From the NCBI GenBank assembly GCA_947683625.1, contig CANTUR010000672.1, forward strand, positions 62,001 through 126,000: a stretch of 64,000 nucleotides of DNA, given 5' to 3'. This DNA is from Mallotus nudiflorus. Taxonomy: Eukaryota > Streptophyta > Magnoliopsida > Malpighiales > Euphorbiaceae. The notes under the pieces are model-generated. The model was not told where the DNA came from and ran no database searches. It worked only from the letters and a program-made list of their open reading frames with translations. Made by a program: the position numbers and the translations under genes. Numbering within the stretch: the first letter of the stretch is position 1; every line of letters starts with the position of its first letter. Positions 22,068-37,000 of the stretch are shown here, in pieces.

Positions 22068-25000
22068 GCGATTTGTCTTCGGACCTAGAAATTTTTGTTT
22101 AAGCCCATGGACTTGATAGAGTGGGCTTTCGAACTTGGGCTTCAAATAGACATTCGAGGCAGCATTAGTTAACCCACGATGCCTATAATATATCAAATAG
22201 AAGCTGACTCAGTATGCTATAATGGGGGCTATAAACTTCATCTATAGCAGCCCATCTTAAGGCCCGAATATTTTTATTTAAACCCATGGATTTGATAGAG
22301 TAGGCTTTCGCACTTTGGCTTCAAATGGACATTCGTGGCAACATCGGTTGACCCACGGGGCCCATAATAAATTGAAACAAAGCTAACTCAGAGGGCTATG
22401 ATGGGGGCTATAAACTTCATCTATAGCGGTCCATCTTCGGGCCTAAATACCTTTGTTTAGGCCCATGGATTTAATAAAGTGGGCTTTCACACTTGGGCTT
22501 CAAATGGACATTTGTGGCAGCATCGATTGACCCACGGGACCCATAATATATCAAATCTAAGCTGACTCTGAGGGCTATAATGGAGGCTATAAACTTTGTC
22601 TATTGCAGTCCATCTTTCGACTCAAATATTTTTGTCTAGGCCCATGGATTTGATAAAGCTAGCTTTCGCATTTGGGCTTTAAATGGATGCTCTTAGCAGC
22701 ATCAGTTAACCCATGGGGCTCATAATATATCAACTCGAAGCTGACTCAAAGGACTATAATAGGGGATATAAACTTCATCTATAGCGGGCTATTTTTGGGC
22801 CCAAATAACTTTATTTAGGCCCATGGATTTGTTAGAGTGGGCTTTCGCACTTGGGCTTCAAATGAATGTTCGTCGCATCATCAGTTGACCCACAGGGCCC
22901 ATAATATATCAAACCAAAGCTAACTCAAAGGGCTACAATGGGGGAAACAAACTTTGTCTATAGTAATTCATCTTTGGGCCCAAATATTTTTGTTTAAGCC
23001 CATTGATTTGATAGAGTGGGCTTTCGCATCTGACCTTTAAATGGACATTCGAGGCAGCATCGATTGACCCATGGGGCCTATAATATATCAAATATAATCT
23101 GAATCAGAGGGCTATAATGGGAGCTATAAACTTCTTCTATAGTGGTCCATCTTTTGGCCTAAATACCTTTATTTAGGCCCATGGATTGGATAGAGTGGGC
23201 TTTCGTACTTGGGCTTCAAATGGACGATCGTGGCAACATCAGTTGACCAACATGGCCTATAATATATCAAATCGATGCTGACTCAGAGGGCTATAATGGG
23301 GGCTATAAACTTTGTCTACAGCCATCCATCTTTAGGCCCAAATATTTTTGTTTAGGCCCATGGATTTATAGAGTGGGCTTTCGCACTAGGGCTTCAAATG
23401 GATGTTCGTGACAGCATCAGTTGACCCACGGGGCCCATAATATATCAAATCAAAGCTGACTCAGAGGGCTATAATAGGGCCTATAAACTTCATCTATAGC
23501 AGCCTGTCTTCAGGCCCAAATATTTTTATTTAGGCCGATGAATTTGGTAGAGTAGGCTTTCACACTTCGGCTTCAAATGGACATTTGTGGCAGCATCAGT
23601 TGACCTACAGGGCCCATAATACATCAAATCAAAGCTAACTCAGAGGGCTATATTGGATCCTATAAACTTTTTCTATAGCAGTCCATCTTTATGCCCAAAT
23701 ATTTTTGTCTAGGCCCATTGATTTGATAGAGTGGGCTTTCACATTTGACCTTCAAAAGGATGTTCGTGGCAACATCGGTTGACCCATGGGGCCCATAATA
23801 TATGAAATCAAAGCTGACTCAAAGGGCTATAATGGGGGCTATAAACTTCTTTTATAGCGGTCCGTCTTCGGGCCCAAATACCTTTGTTTAGGTCCATGGA
23901 TTTGATAGAGTGGGCTTTGCACTTAGGCTTTAAATGGACATTCATGGCAACATCGGTTGACCCACGGGGCCCATAATATATCAAATTGAAGCTGACTCAG
24001 AGGGCTATATTAGGGGCTATAAATTTCATCTATAGTAATCTATCTTCAGACCCAGATATTTTTATTTAGGCCCATGGATTTGATACACTGGGCTTTTGCA
24101 CTTGGGCTTCAAATTGACGTTCATGGCAGCATCAGTTGACCCACGCGGCCCATAATATTTCAAATCGAAGCTAACTTAGAGGGCTATAAACTTTGTCTAT
24201 AGCAGTCCATCTTTGGGCCCAAATATTTTTATCTAAGCCCATTGATTTGATAGAGTGGGCTTTCACATTTGACCTTCAAATGGACGTTCGTGGCAGCATC
24301 ATTTGACCCACGGGACTTATAATATATCAAATCGAAGCTAACTCAAAGGGCTATAATGGGGGCTATAAACTTCTTCCATAGCAATCTGTCTTCAAGCCTA
24401 AATGCCTTTGTTTAGGCCCATGGATTTGATAGAGTGTGCTTTCGTACTTGGGCTTCAAATGGACATTCGTGGCAGCAACGGTTGACCCACGGGGCCCATA
24501 ATATATCAAATCGATGCTAACTCAGAAGGCCATAATAGGGGCTATAAACTTCATCTATAGCAGCCTGGCTTCATGCCCAAACATTATTACTTAGGCCCAT
24601 GGATTTGATAGAGTAGGCTTTCGCATGTCGGCTTCAAATGGACGTTCATAGCAGCATCAGATGACCCACGGGGCCCATAATATATCAAAACAAAGCTGAC
24701 TCAGAGGGTTATAATGGGGACTGTAAACTTCATCTATAACAGTCCATCTTTGGGCCCAAATACCTTTGTTTAGGCCCATGGATTTAAAAGAGTGGGCTTT
24801 CACTCTTGGTCTTTAAATGGACATTCGTGGCAACATCGGTTGACCCACGGGGCCCATAATATATCAAATCGAAGCTGACTTTAAGGGCTATAATGGGGGG
24901 CTATAAATTTCATCAATAGCAATCTATCTTTGGACCCAGATATTTTTGTTTTGGCCCATAGATTTGATAGAGTAGGCTTTCGCACTTGGGCTTCAAATGG

Positions 25001-28000
25001 ACATTCGTTGTAGTATCGGTTGACCCAAAGGGCCTATAATATATCAAATCAAAGCTAACTCAGAGGACTATAATCTTTTTCTATGGAAGTCAATCTTTGG
25101 CCCTAAATATTTTTGTCTAAGCCTATTGATTTGATAGAGTGGGCTTTCATATTTGACCTTTAAATGGACGTTCATGGCAGCATCGGTTGACCCATGGGGC
25201 CCATAATATATCAAATCGAAGCTGACTCAAAGGGCTATAATGGGGCCTATAAGCTTCTTCTATAGTGGTCCATCTATAGGCCTAAATACCTTTGTTTAGG
25301 CCCATCAATTTAATAGAGTGGGCTTTCGCACTTGGGCTTCAAATGGACGTTCGTGGCAGCAACGGTTGACCCATAAGACCCATAATATATCAAATCGAAG
25401 CTGACTCAGAGGGCTATAATGGAGGCTATAAACTTCATCTATAGCAGTCTGTCTTCGAGCCCAAATTTTTTTTGGGCCCAAGGATTTGATAGAGTGGGCT
25501 GTCACACTTCGACTTCAAATGGACGTTCATGGCAGCATTAGTTGACCCACGGTGCCCATAATATATCAAATTAAAGCTAACCCAGAGAGCTATAATGGGG
25601 GCTATAAACTTCATCTATAGAAGTCTATCTTCAGGCCCAAATTTTTTTTAGGCCCATGGATTTGATAGAGCGGGCTTTCGCACTTGGGCTTCAAATGGAC
25701 ATTAGTGGCAGCATCAGTTGACCCACGAGGCCCATAATATATCAATTCGAAGCTAACTCAGAGGGCTATAATGGGGACTCTAAACTTTGTCTATAGTAGC
25801 CCATCTTGAGGCCTAAATATTTTTTTTGAGCCCCATGGATTTGATTGAGTAGGATTTCGCACATGGTCTTCAAATGGACGTTCGGCTCAGCATCGGTTGA
25901 CCCACGGGGCCCATAATATATCAAATTAAAGCTAACATAGAGGGAAATAATGGGGGCTATAAACTCTATCTATAGCGGTCCATCTTCAGGCCTAAATATT
26001 TTTCTTTAGGCCCATTGATTTAATGGAGTGGGCTTTCACACTTGAGCTTCAAATGGACGTTCGTGGTAGCATCGATTAACCCACAGGGCCCATAATATAT
26101 CAAATTAAAGTGTATTCAGATGGCTACAATGGAGGCTATAAACTTTCTGTACCGCTATCCATCTTTGAGCCCAAATATTTTTATCTAGGCCCATTGATTT
26201 GATAGAGTAGGCTTTCGCATTTAACCTTCAAATGGACATTCGTGGCAGCATTGGTTGACCCACGAGGCCCATAATATATGAATTCAAAGCTGAATCAAAG
26301 GGCTATAATGGGGGCTATAAAATTCTTCTATAGTGATCCGTCTTTAGGCCTAAATGTATTTGTTTAGGCCTTTAGATTTGATAGAGTGGGCTTTCGCACT
26401 TGGGCTTTAAAAGGACGTTCATGGCAGCATCGGTTGACCCACGGGGCCTATAATATATCAAATCGAAGATGACTCAAAGGGCTATAATGGAGTTATTAAC
26501 TTCATCTATAGTAGGCCATCCTCAGGCTCAAATACCTTTGTTTAGTCCCATTGATTTGATAGAGTGGGCTTTCGCACCTGGGCTTCAAATGAACGTTCGT
26601 GGTAGCATCGGTTGACCAACAGGGCCCATAATATATCAAATCAAAGCTTACACAGAGGGCTATAATAGGGGCTATAAACTTTGTCTATAACAGTCCATCC
26701 TTGGGCCTAACATTGGATAGAGTTAGCTTTTGTACTTTGGCTTCAAATGAACGTTCATGGCAGCATCGGTTGACCATGGGGCCCAAAATATATCAAATTG
26801 AATTTGACTCAGAGGGCTATAATGGGGGCTATAAACTTCATCTATAGTAGCCCATCTTCTAGCCTAAATACCCTTGTTTAGGCCCATGGATTTGATAGAG
26901 TGGGCTTTCGCACTTGGGCTTCAAATGGACGTTCATGGTAGCATAAGTTAACCCATGATACCCATAATATATGAAATAAAAGATGACTCAGAGAGTTATA
27001 ATGGGGTTTATAAACTTCATCTATAACAGTCCGTCTTCGAGGCCAAATACCTTTGTTTCGGCCCATGGATTTGATAGAGTGCACTTTCAAACTTGCATTT
27101 CAAATAGTCATTCATTGCAACATCGATTAACCTACAAGGCCCATAATATATCAAATCAAAGCTGACTCAAAAGGCTATAATAGCTGCTATAAACTTTGTC
27201 TAATGCAGTCCATCTTTGGGCCTAAATATTTTTGTCTAAGCCCATTGATTTAATGGAGTGGGCTTTCGCACTTGAGCTTCAAATGAATGTTCATGGCAGA
27301 ATCAGTTGACCCATTAGGCCCGTAATATACCAAATTAAAGTTCAATCAGAGGGCTACAATAGGAGATATAAAATTTCTCTACAACAGTCCATCTTCAGCC
27401 CAAATATTTTTGTTTAAGCCCATTGATTTGATAGAGTAGGCTTTCACATTTGCCCTTCAAATGGACGTTCATGGCAGCATTGGTTGACCCACGGGGCCCA
27501 TTATATATGAAATCAAAGCTGACTCAGAGGGCTATAATAGGGGCTATAAACTTATTCTATGATAGTCTGTCTTCAGGCCCAAATATATTTGTTTTGGCCC
27601 ATGGATTTGATAGAGTGGGCTTTCGCACTTGGGCATCAAATGGACGTTCATGGCAGCATTGGTTGACCCATGAGGCCCATAATATATCAAATCAAAGATG
27701 ACATAGAGGGCTATAATGGAGTTATAAAATTCGTCTATAGCAGGCCATCTTCGGGCTCAAATACCTTTGTTTAGGCCCATTGATTTGATAGAGTGGGCTT
27801 TCGCACCTGGGCTTCAAATGAACATTCATGGCAACATCAGTTGACCCATAGGGCCAATAATATATCAAATCAAAGCTTACTCAGAGGGCTATAATGGGGC
27901 TATAAACTTTTTCTATAACAGTCCATGCTCGAGCCCAAATATTTTGCTCTAGGCCTAATGATTGGATAGAGTTGTCTTTTGCACTTGGGCTTCAAATGAA

Positions 28001-31000
28001 CGTTCATGGCAGCATCGGTTGACCACGAGGCCCAAAATATATCAAATCGAAGCTGACTCAAAGGTATATAATGGGGCTTATAAACTTCATCTATAGTGAT
28101 CCCTCTTCTAGCCCAAATACCTTTGTTTAGGCCTATGGATTTGATAGAGTGGGCTTTCACACTTGGGCTTCAAATGGACGTTTGTGCCAACATCAGTTGA
28201 CCCACGACGCCCATAATATATGAAATCGAAGATGACTCAGAGGGCTATAATGGGGTTTATGAACTTTATCTATAATAGTCCATCTTTGGGTCCAAATACC
28301 TTTGTTTTGGCCCATGGATTTAATAGAGTACGCTTCCAAACTTGCGTTTCAAATGGACATTCATTACAGCATCGGTTGACCCACAGGGCCTATAATATAT
28401 CAAAATGAAGCTGACTCAGAGGGCTATAGTGGGGGCTATAACTTTAACTTTAGCAATCCATCTTTAGGCCTAAATATTTTTGTTTAGGCCCATGGATTAG
28501 ATAAAGTTGGCTTTTGTACTTAGGCTTCAAATGGACGTTCGTGGCAGCATCGATTGACCCACGGGGCCCATAATATATCAAATTGAAACTGACTTTGAGG
28601 ACTATAATGGGGGCTATAAGCTTCATCTATAGAAAACTATCTTCGAGCCCAAATATTTTTTTAGGCGCATGGATTTAATAGAGTGGGCTTGAAATGGATG
28701 TTCATGGCAACATTAGTTGACCCACAGGAACCATAATATATCAAATCAAATCTGACTCAGAGGGCTATAATGGGGGCTATAAACTTCATCTATAGCAGCC
28801 TATCTTCGAGCCCAAATATTTTTTTTAGGCCCATGGATTTAATAGAGTGGGCATTCCCACTTGGGCTTTAAATTGATGTTCGTGGTAGTCGATTGACCCA
28901 CGGGGCCCATAATATATCAAATCGAAGCTAACTCAGAGGGCTATAATAGTGATAATAAACTTCATCTATAGCAGTCTGTCCTTGGGCCCAAATATTTTTT
29001 TTAGGCCCATGGATTTACTAGAGTAGGCTATCGCACTTAGGCTTCACATAGACGTTCGTGCCAGCATCGGTTGACCCACGGGGCCAATAATATATCAAAT
29101 CGAAGCTGACTCAGAGGGCTATAATGGGGGTTATAAATTTATCTATTGTAGACTGTCTTTAGGCTCAAATATTTTTTTTAGGCCCATGGATTTAATAGGG
29201 TTGGTTTTCGCACTTGGGCTTCAAATGGATGTTCGTGGTAGCATCAGTTAACCACGGGGCCCATAATGTATCAAATCGAAGCTAACTCAGAGGGCTGTAA
29301 TGGGGGCTATAAACTTCATCTATAGCAATCCATCTTCTTGCCCAAATACCTTTATCTAAGCCTATGGATTTGATAGAGTGGCCTATCGTACTTAGGCTTC
29401 AAATGGACGCTCATGGCAGCATCGGTTGAGCCCCAGGGCCTATAATATATCAAATCAAAGCTGACTCAAAGGGATATCATGGGTCAATAAACTTTCTCTA
29501 TAGCAACCCATCTTCGGGCCTAAATATTTTTGTCTAGGCCCATTGATTTGATAGAGTTGGCTTTCGCACTTAGGCTTCAAATGGACGTTCGTAGCAATAT
29601 TAGTTGACCACGGGGCCCATAATATATCAAATCGAACCTGAATTAAAGGGCTATAATGGGGGCTATAAACTTCATCTAATGTAGTCCGTCTTCGAGCCCA
29701 AATACCTTTTTTTAGGCCAATGAATTTAATAGAGTGGGCTTTCGTACTTGGGCTTCAAATCGATGTTTATGGCAGCATCGTTTAACCCATGGGGCCCATA
29801 ATATATCAAATCAAAGCTGACTCAGAGAGTTATAATGGGGGCTATAAATTTTGTCTATAGCAATCCATCTTATGGCCCAAATACTTTTGTCTAAGACAAT
29901 TGATTTGAAATAGTGGGCTTTCACACTTGGGCTTCAAATGGACGTTCGTGGTAGCATCGGTTGACCACGGGGCCTATAATATATCAAATCAAAGCTAAAT
30001 TTGAGGGTATAAACTTCATCCATAATGGTTAGTCTTCAGGCACAAATACCTTTATTTAAGCCCATGGATTTGATAGAGTGGGCTTTCGCACTTGGGCTTC
30101 AAATGGACATTCGTGGTAGCATCGATTGACCCATGGGGCCCATAATATATCAAATCAAAGTTGACTCAGAGGGCTATAATAAGGACTATAAACTTCATCT
30201 AGAGTAGTCTTTCTTGGGCCCAAATATTTTTTTTAGGCCCATGGATTTGATAGAGTGGGCTTTCACACTTTGGCTTCAAATGGACGTTCGTGGCAGCATC
30301 GGTTAACTCACGGGGCCTATAATATATCAAATCGAACTGACTAAAAGGGCTATAATGGGGGTTATAATATTTGCCTATAGCAATCTATTGTCAGGCCCAA
30401 ATATTTTTGTTTAGGCCTGTGGATTTGATAAAATTGGCTTTCGCACTTGGGCTTGAAATGGATGTTTGTGGCAGCATCAGTTGACCCACGAGGCCTATAA
30501 TATATCAAATCGAAGCTGACTCAAAGGGCTATAAAGGGGGCTATACACTTCATTTATTGTAGTTCGTCTTCAGGCTAAAATATTTTTTTTAGGCCCATGG
30601 ATTTAATAGAGTGGGCTTTCACACTTGGGCTTTAAATGGACGTTTAAGGCAGCATCGGTTGACCCACAGGGCCCATAATATATCAAATCAAAGCTTACTC
30701 AGAGGGCTATAATGGGGGTAATAAACTTCATCTATACCAGTCTGTCTTCGGGCCCAAATATTTTTTTTAGTCCCATGGATTTAATTGGGTGCGCTTTCAC
30801 ACTTGGGCTTCAAATGGACGTTCGTGGCAGCATTGGTTGACCTATGGGGCCCATAATATATCAAATCAAAACTGACTCAAACGGTTATAATGGGGGCTAT
30901 AAACTTCATCTATAGCAATCCGTCTTCAGGCCCACAATATATCAAATTGAAGCTAACTCAAAGGGCCATAATAGGGGCTATAAAATTTGTCTATAGCAGT

Positions 31001-34000
31001 CCATCTTTAAGCCCAAATACTTTTAACTAAAACCATTGATTTGATAGAGTGGGTTTTCACACTTGGGCTTCAAATGGACATTTGTGGCAGCATTGGTTAA
31101 CCATGGGGTCCATAATATATCAAATCAAAGCTGACTTAGAGGGTATAAACTTCATCCATAGCGGTCAGTCTTCAAGCCCAAATACCTTTGTTTAGGTCCA
31201 TGGATTTGATAGAGTGGGCTTTCGCACTTGGGCTTCCAATGGACATTCGTGGCAGCATCACTTGACCCATAGGGCCCATAATATATCAAATTAAAGCTGA
31301 CTCAGAGGGCTATAATAAGGGCTATAAACTTCCTCTATAGCAATCCGTCTTCAGGCCCAAATATTTTTGTTTAGGCCCATGGATTTGATAGAGTGGGCTT
31401 TCACACTTCGGCTTTAAATAGACATTTGTGGCAGTATAGGTTGACCACATGGCCCATAATATATCAAATCGAAGCTGACTCAGAGGGCTATAATGGGGGC
31501 TATAAACTTTATCTATAGCAGTCTATTTTTGGGTCCAAATTTTTTTTTAGGCCCATGGATTTGATAAACTGGGCTATTGCACTTAGGCTTCGTATGGACA
31601 TTCGTGGCAGCATCATATGATCCATAGGGCCCATAATATATCAAATCAAAGCTGACTTAGAGGGCTATAATGGGGGCTATAAACTTAATCTATAGCAGTC
31701 TATCTTTGGGCTCAAATATTTTTTTTAGGCCCTTGGATTTAATAGAGTAGGCTTTCACACTAGGGCTTCAAATGGATATTCGTGATAGCATCAGTTGACA
31801 CACGGGGCCCATAATATATCAAATCGAAGCTGACTCAGAGGGCTATAATGGGGACTATAAACTTTATCTATAGCGGCCCATCTCCAGACCTAAATATTTT
31901 TGTCTAGGCCCATGGATTTAATAGAGTGGGTTTTCACACTAGGGCATCAAATTGTCGTTCGTGGCAGCATCGATTGACCCACAGGGCCCATAATATATCA
32001 AATCAAAGCTAACTCAAAGGGCTATAATGGGGGCTATAAGCTTTATCTATAGCAGTCCATCTTTGAACCCAAATATTTTTGTCTAGGCTAATTGATTTGA
32101 TGGAGTGGGCTTTCGTACTTAGGCTTGAAATGGACGTTCGTGGCAGCATCGGTTGACCCAAGAGGCCATAATATATCAAATCAAAGTTGAATCAAAGGGC
32201 TATAATATGGGCTTTAAACTTTTTCTACAATAGTCCATCTTTGGGCCTAAATATTTTTTTCTAGGCCCATTGATTTGATAGAGTGGACTTTCGCTCTTGG
32301 GCTTCGAATGGACATTAATTGCAGCATCGGTTGACCCATGGGGCCCATAACATATTACATCAAAGCTGACTCAGAGGGCTATAATGGGGGCTAAAATCTT
32401 TGTCTATAGCAGCCCATCATTGGGCCTAAATATTTATGTCTATGCCCATTGATTTAATAGAGTAGGCTTTCGCACTTGGTCTTCAAATGGACGTTCGTGG
32501 CAACATCGGTTGACCCACTGGGCTGATAATATATCAAATCAAAGTTAACTCAGAGGGCTATAATAGGGGCTATAAAATTCATCTATGGTAGTCCATCTTT
32601 AGGCCCATGGATTTGATAGAGTGGGCTTTCACACTTAGGCTTCAAATAGACATTCATAGCAGCATTGGTTGATCCACAAGGCCCACAATATATCAAATTG
32701 AAGCTGACTCAGAAGGCTATAATGGGGGCTATAAAGTTTATTTATAGCAATCCATCTTTAGGCCAAAATATTTTTGTTTAAGACCATTGATTTGATAGAG
32801 TGGGTTTTCGCACTTGGGCTTTAAATGGACGTTTATAGCAGCATCGGTTGACCACGAGGTCCATAATAAATCAATTAAAAGTTGATTCAAAGGGTATAAA
32901 ATTTGTCTATAGCGGTATGTCTTCTGGCCCAAATACCTTTATTTAGGCCCATGGATTTGATAGACTGGGCTTTCGCACTTGGGCTTCAAATGGACGTTCG
33001 TGGTAGGATCGGTTGACCCATGGGACCCATAATATATCAAATCAATGCTAACTCAGAGGGCTATAATGGGAGCTATAAACTTCATCTATAGCATTCCATC
33101 TTCAAGCCCAAATACCTTTGTTTAGGCCCATTGATTTGACAGAGTGGGCTTTCGCACTTGGGCTTCAAATGGACGTTCATGGCAGCATCGGTTGACCCAT
33201 GAGGCCCATAATATATCAAATTGAAGATGACTCAAAAGGCTATAATTGGGGCTATAAACTTTTTCTATAGCAGTCCATCTTCAGACCTAAATGTTTTGGT
33301 CTAGGCCCATTGATTTAATATAGTAGGCTTTCACACTTGGGCTTCGAATGGACGTTCATGGCAGCAACGGTTAACCACGGGACCCATAATATGTCAAATC
33401 GAAGCTAACTCAAAAGGATATAATGGGGGCTATAGACTTTATCTATAGCAGTCCATCTTCGGGCCCAAATACATTTATTTAAGCCCATGGATTTGATAGA
33501 GTGGGCTTCCACACTTAGGCTTCAAATAGACATTTGTGGCAGCATCGATTGACCCAAGGGCCCATAATATATCAAATTGAAGTTGACTCAAAGGGATATA
33601 ATGGGTGCTATAAATTTTGTCTATAGCAATCCATCTTCAAGCCCAAATATTTTTGTCTAAGACCATTGATTTGATAAAGTGGGCTTTCACACTTGGGCTT
33701 CAAATGGACATTCGTGGCAGCATCGGTTGACCATGGGGCCTATAATATATCAAATCAAAGCTAACTTAGAGGGTATAAACTTCATCCATAGCGGTTAGTC
33801 TTCAGGCACAAATACCTTTGTTTAAGCCCATGGATTTGATAGAGTGGGCTTTCGCACTTGGGCTTCAAATGGACGTTCAAGGCAGCATCGGTTGACCCAC
33901 GTGGCCTATAATATATCAAATTAAAGCTGACAAAGAGGGCTACATTGGGGGCTATAAACTTTGTCTACAGCAGTCCATCTTCAGGCCCAAATATTTTTGT

Positions 34001-37000
34001 CTAGGCCCATTGATATGATAGAGTGGGCTTTTGGATTTGACCTTTAAATGGACATTCGTGGCAGCAACGGTTGACCCACGGGGCCCATAATATATCAAAT
34101 CGAAGCTGACTCAGAGGGCTATAATCAGGCCTATAAACTTCATCTATAGCAATCTATCTTTTAGCCCAAATATTTTTTTAGGCCCATGGATTTAATAGAG
34201 TGGTATTTCACACTTGGGCATCAAATGGATGTTCATGGCAGCATCGATTGACCCACGGGGCCCAAAATATATCAAATCAAAGTTGACTCAGAGAGCTATA
34301 ATGGGGACTATGAACTTCATCTACAACAGTCTGTCTTCATGCCCAAATACCTTTGTTTAAGCCCATGGATTTGATAGAGTGGGCTTTCAGACTTAGGCTT
34401 CAATTGGACGTTCATGGTAGCATCGGTTGACCCACGGGGCCTATAATATATCAAATCAAAGCTAACTCAGAGGGCTACAATAGGGGCTATAAACTTTATC
34501 TATAGCAGGCTCAAATATTTTTTTACGGCCCATGGATTTAATAGAGTGGGCTTTCGTAATTGGGCTAGAAGTGGACGTTTGTGGCAACATCAATTGACCA
34601 ACGGGGCCCATTATATATCAAATCTAAGCTAACTAAGAGGGCTATAATGGGGGCTATAAACTTCATCTATAGCAATATATCTTCAAGCCCAAATATTTTT
34701 GTTTATGCCCATGGATTTGATAAAGTGGGCTTTTGCACTTAGCCTTCACATGGACGTTCATGCCAGTATCAGTTGACCCACGAGGCCCATAATAAATCAA
34801 ATCAAAGCTAAATCAAAGAGTTGTAATGGGGGCTATAAACTTTGTCTATAATAGTCCATCCTTGGGCCCAAATATTTTTGTCTAGGTGCATTGATTTGAT
34901 GGAGTGGGCTTTCGTACTTAGGCTTCAAATGGATGTTCAGACCAGCATCAATTAACCCACGGGTCCCATAAAATATCAAATCAAAGCTAACTCAGAGGGC
35001 TATAATAGGGGTGATAAATATCATTTACAGCAGTCTATCTTTAGGCCTAAATATTTGATAGAATGGGTTTTCACACTTGGGCTTCAAATGGACACTCGTG
35101 GCAACATCAATTAACCCATAGGGCCCATAATATATCAAATCAAAGCTGACTCAGAGGGCTATAATGGGGACTACAAACTTCATCTATAGCAGCCCATCTT
35201 CGAGCCCAAATATTTTTATTTAGGCCCATGGATTTGATAGAGTGGGCTTTCGCACTTGGGCTTCAAATGGACATTCGTGGTAGCATCGGTTTACCACGGG
35301 GCCCATAATATATCAAATCGAAGATGACTTAGAGGGCTATAATGGGGGCTATAAAATTCATCCATAGTAGTCCGTCTTCGGTCCCAAATACCTTTATTTA
35401 GGCCCATGGATTTGATAGAGTAGGCTTTCACCCTTGTGCTTCAAATGGACGTTCGAGGCAACATCAGTTGACCCACGGGGCCCATAATATATCAAATCAA
35501 ATATGACTCTAAGGGATATAATGGGGACTATAAACTTCATTTATAGCGGCCCATTTTTAGGCCCAAATATTTTTATTTAGGCTCATAGATTTCATAGAGT
35601 GGGCTTTCACACTTGGGCTTTAAATGGACGTTCGTGGCAGCATCAGTTGACCACGGGGCCCATAATATATCAAATCGAAGATGACTTAGAGGGCTATAAT
35701 GGGGGCTATAAAATTCATCCATAGTGGTCTGTCTTCAGGCTCAAATACCTTTGTTTAGGCCCATGGATTTGATAGAGTCGGCTTTTACACTTAGGCTTCA
35801 AATGGACGTTCGTAGCAACATCAGTTGACCCATGGGGCCCATAATATATCAAATCGAAGCTGACTTACAATGGGGGTTATAAACTTCATCTATAGTATTC
35901 CATCTTCGAGACAAATACCTTTGTTTAGGCCTATTGATTTGATAGAGTGAGTTTTCGCACTTGGGCTTCAAATGGACGTTCGTGGCAGCATCGGTTGACC
36001 CATGAGGCCCATAATATATCAAATCAAAGCTGACTCAAAGGGCTATAATAAGGGCCATAAAATTTGTCTATAGCAATCCATCTTCGGGCCTAAAAATTTT
36101 AGTGTAGGCCTATTGATTTGATATAGTAGGCTTTCGCACTTGGGCTTCAAATGGACGTTCATGGCAGCATTGGTTGACCACAGGGCCCATAATACGTCAA
36201 ATCAAAGCTGACTCAGAGGGCTATAATGGGGGATATAAACTTTGTCTATAGCAGCCCATCTTCAGCCTCAAATATTTTTTTCTAGCACCATGGATTTGAT
36301 AGAGTGGGCTTTCGTACTTGGGCTTCCAATGGACGTTCGTGGTAGCATCGGTTGACCCATGGGGCCCATAATATATCAAATCGAAACTGACTCAGAGGGC
36401 TATAATAGGGACTATAAACTTGCTCTATAGAAATCCATCTTCAGGCCCAAATATTTTTTATTACACCCATAGATTTAATAAAGTAAGCTTTGGCACTTGG
36501 GCTTCAAATGGACGTTTGTGGTAGTATCTGTTGACCCACGGGGCCCATAATATATCAAATCAAAGCTGAATCGAAGAGCTATAATGGGGGCTATAAAATT
36601 CATCTATAACAGTCTATCTTTTAGCTCAAATATTTAGGCCCATGGATTTGATAAAGTGGGCTTTCGTACTTGGGCTTTAAATGGACATTTGTGGCAACAT
36701 CGGTTGACCCATGGGGCCCATTATATATCGAATCGGAGCTGACTCAAAGGGATATAATGGGGGCTATAAAGTTTCTCTATAGTAATCCATCTTTGGGCCC
36801 ATATACCTTTATTTATGTCCATGGATTTAATAAAGTGAGCTTTCACACTTGGGCTTCAAATGGACATTCATGGTAGCATCGATTGACCCACGAGGCCTAT
36901 AATATATCAAATCGAAGCTAAATCAGAGAGCTATAATAATTGCTATAAACTTTGTTTATAGCAATCCATATTTAGGCCCAAATATTTTTTTTTAGGCCCA

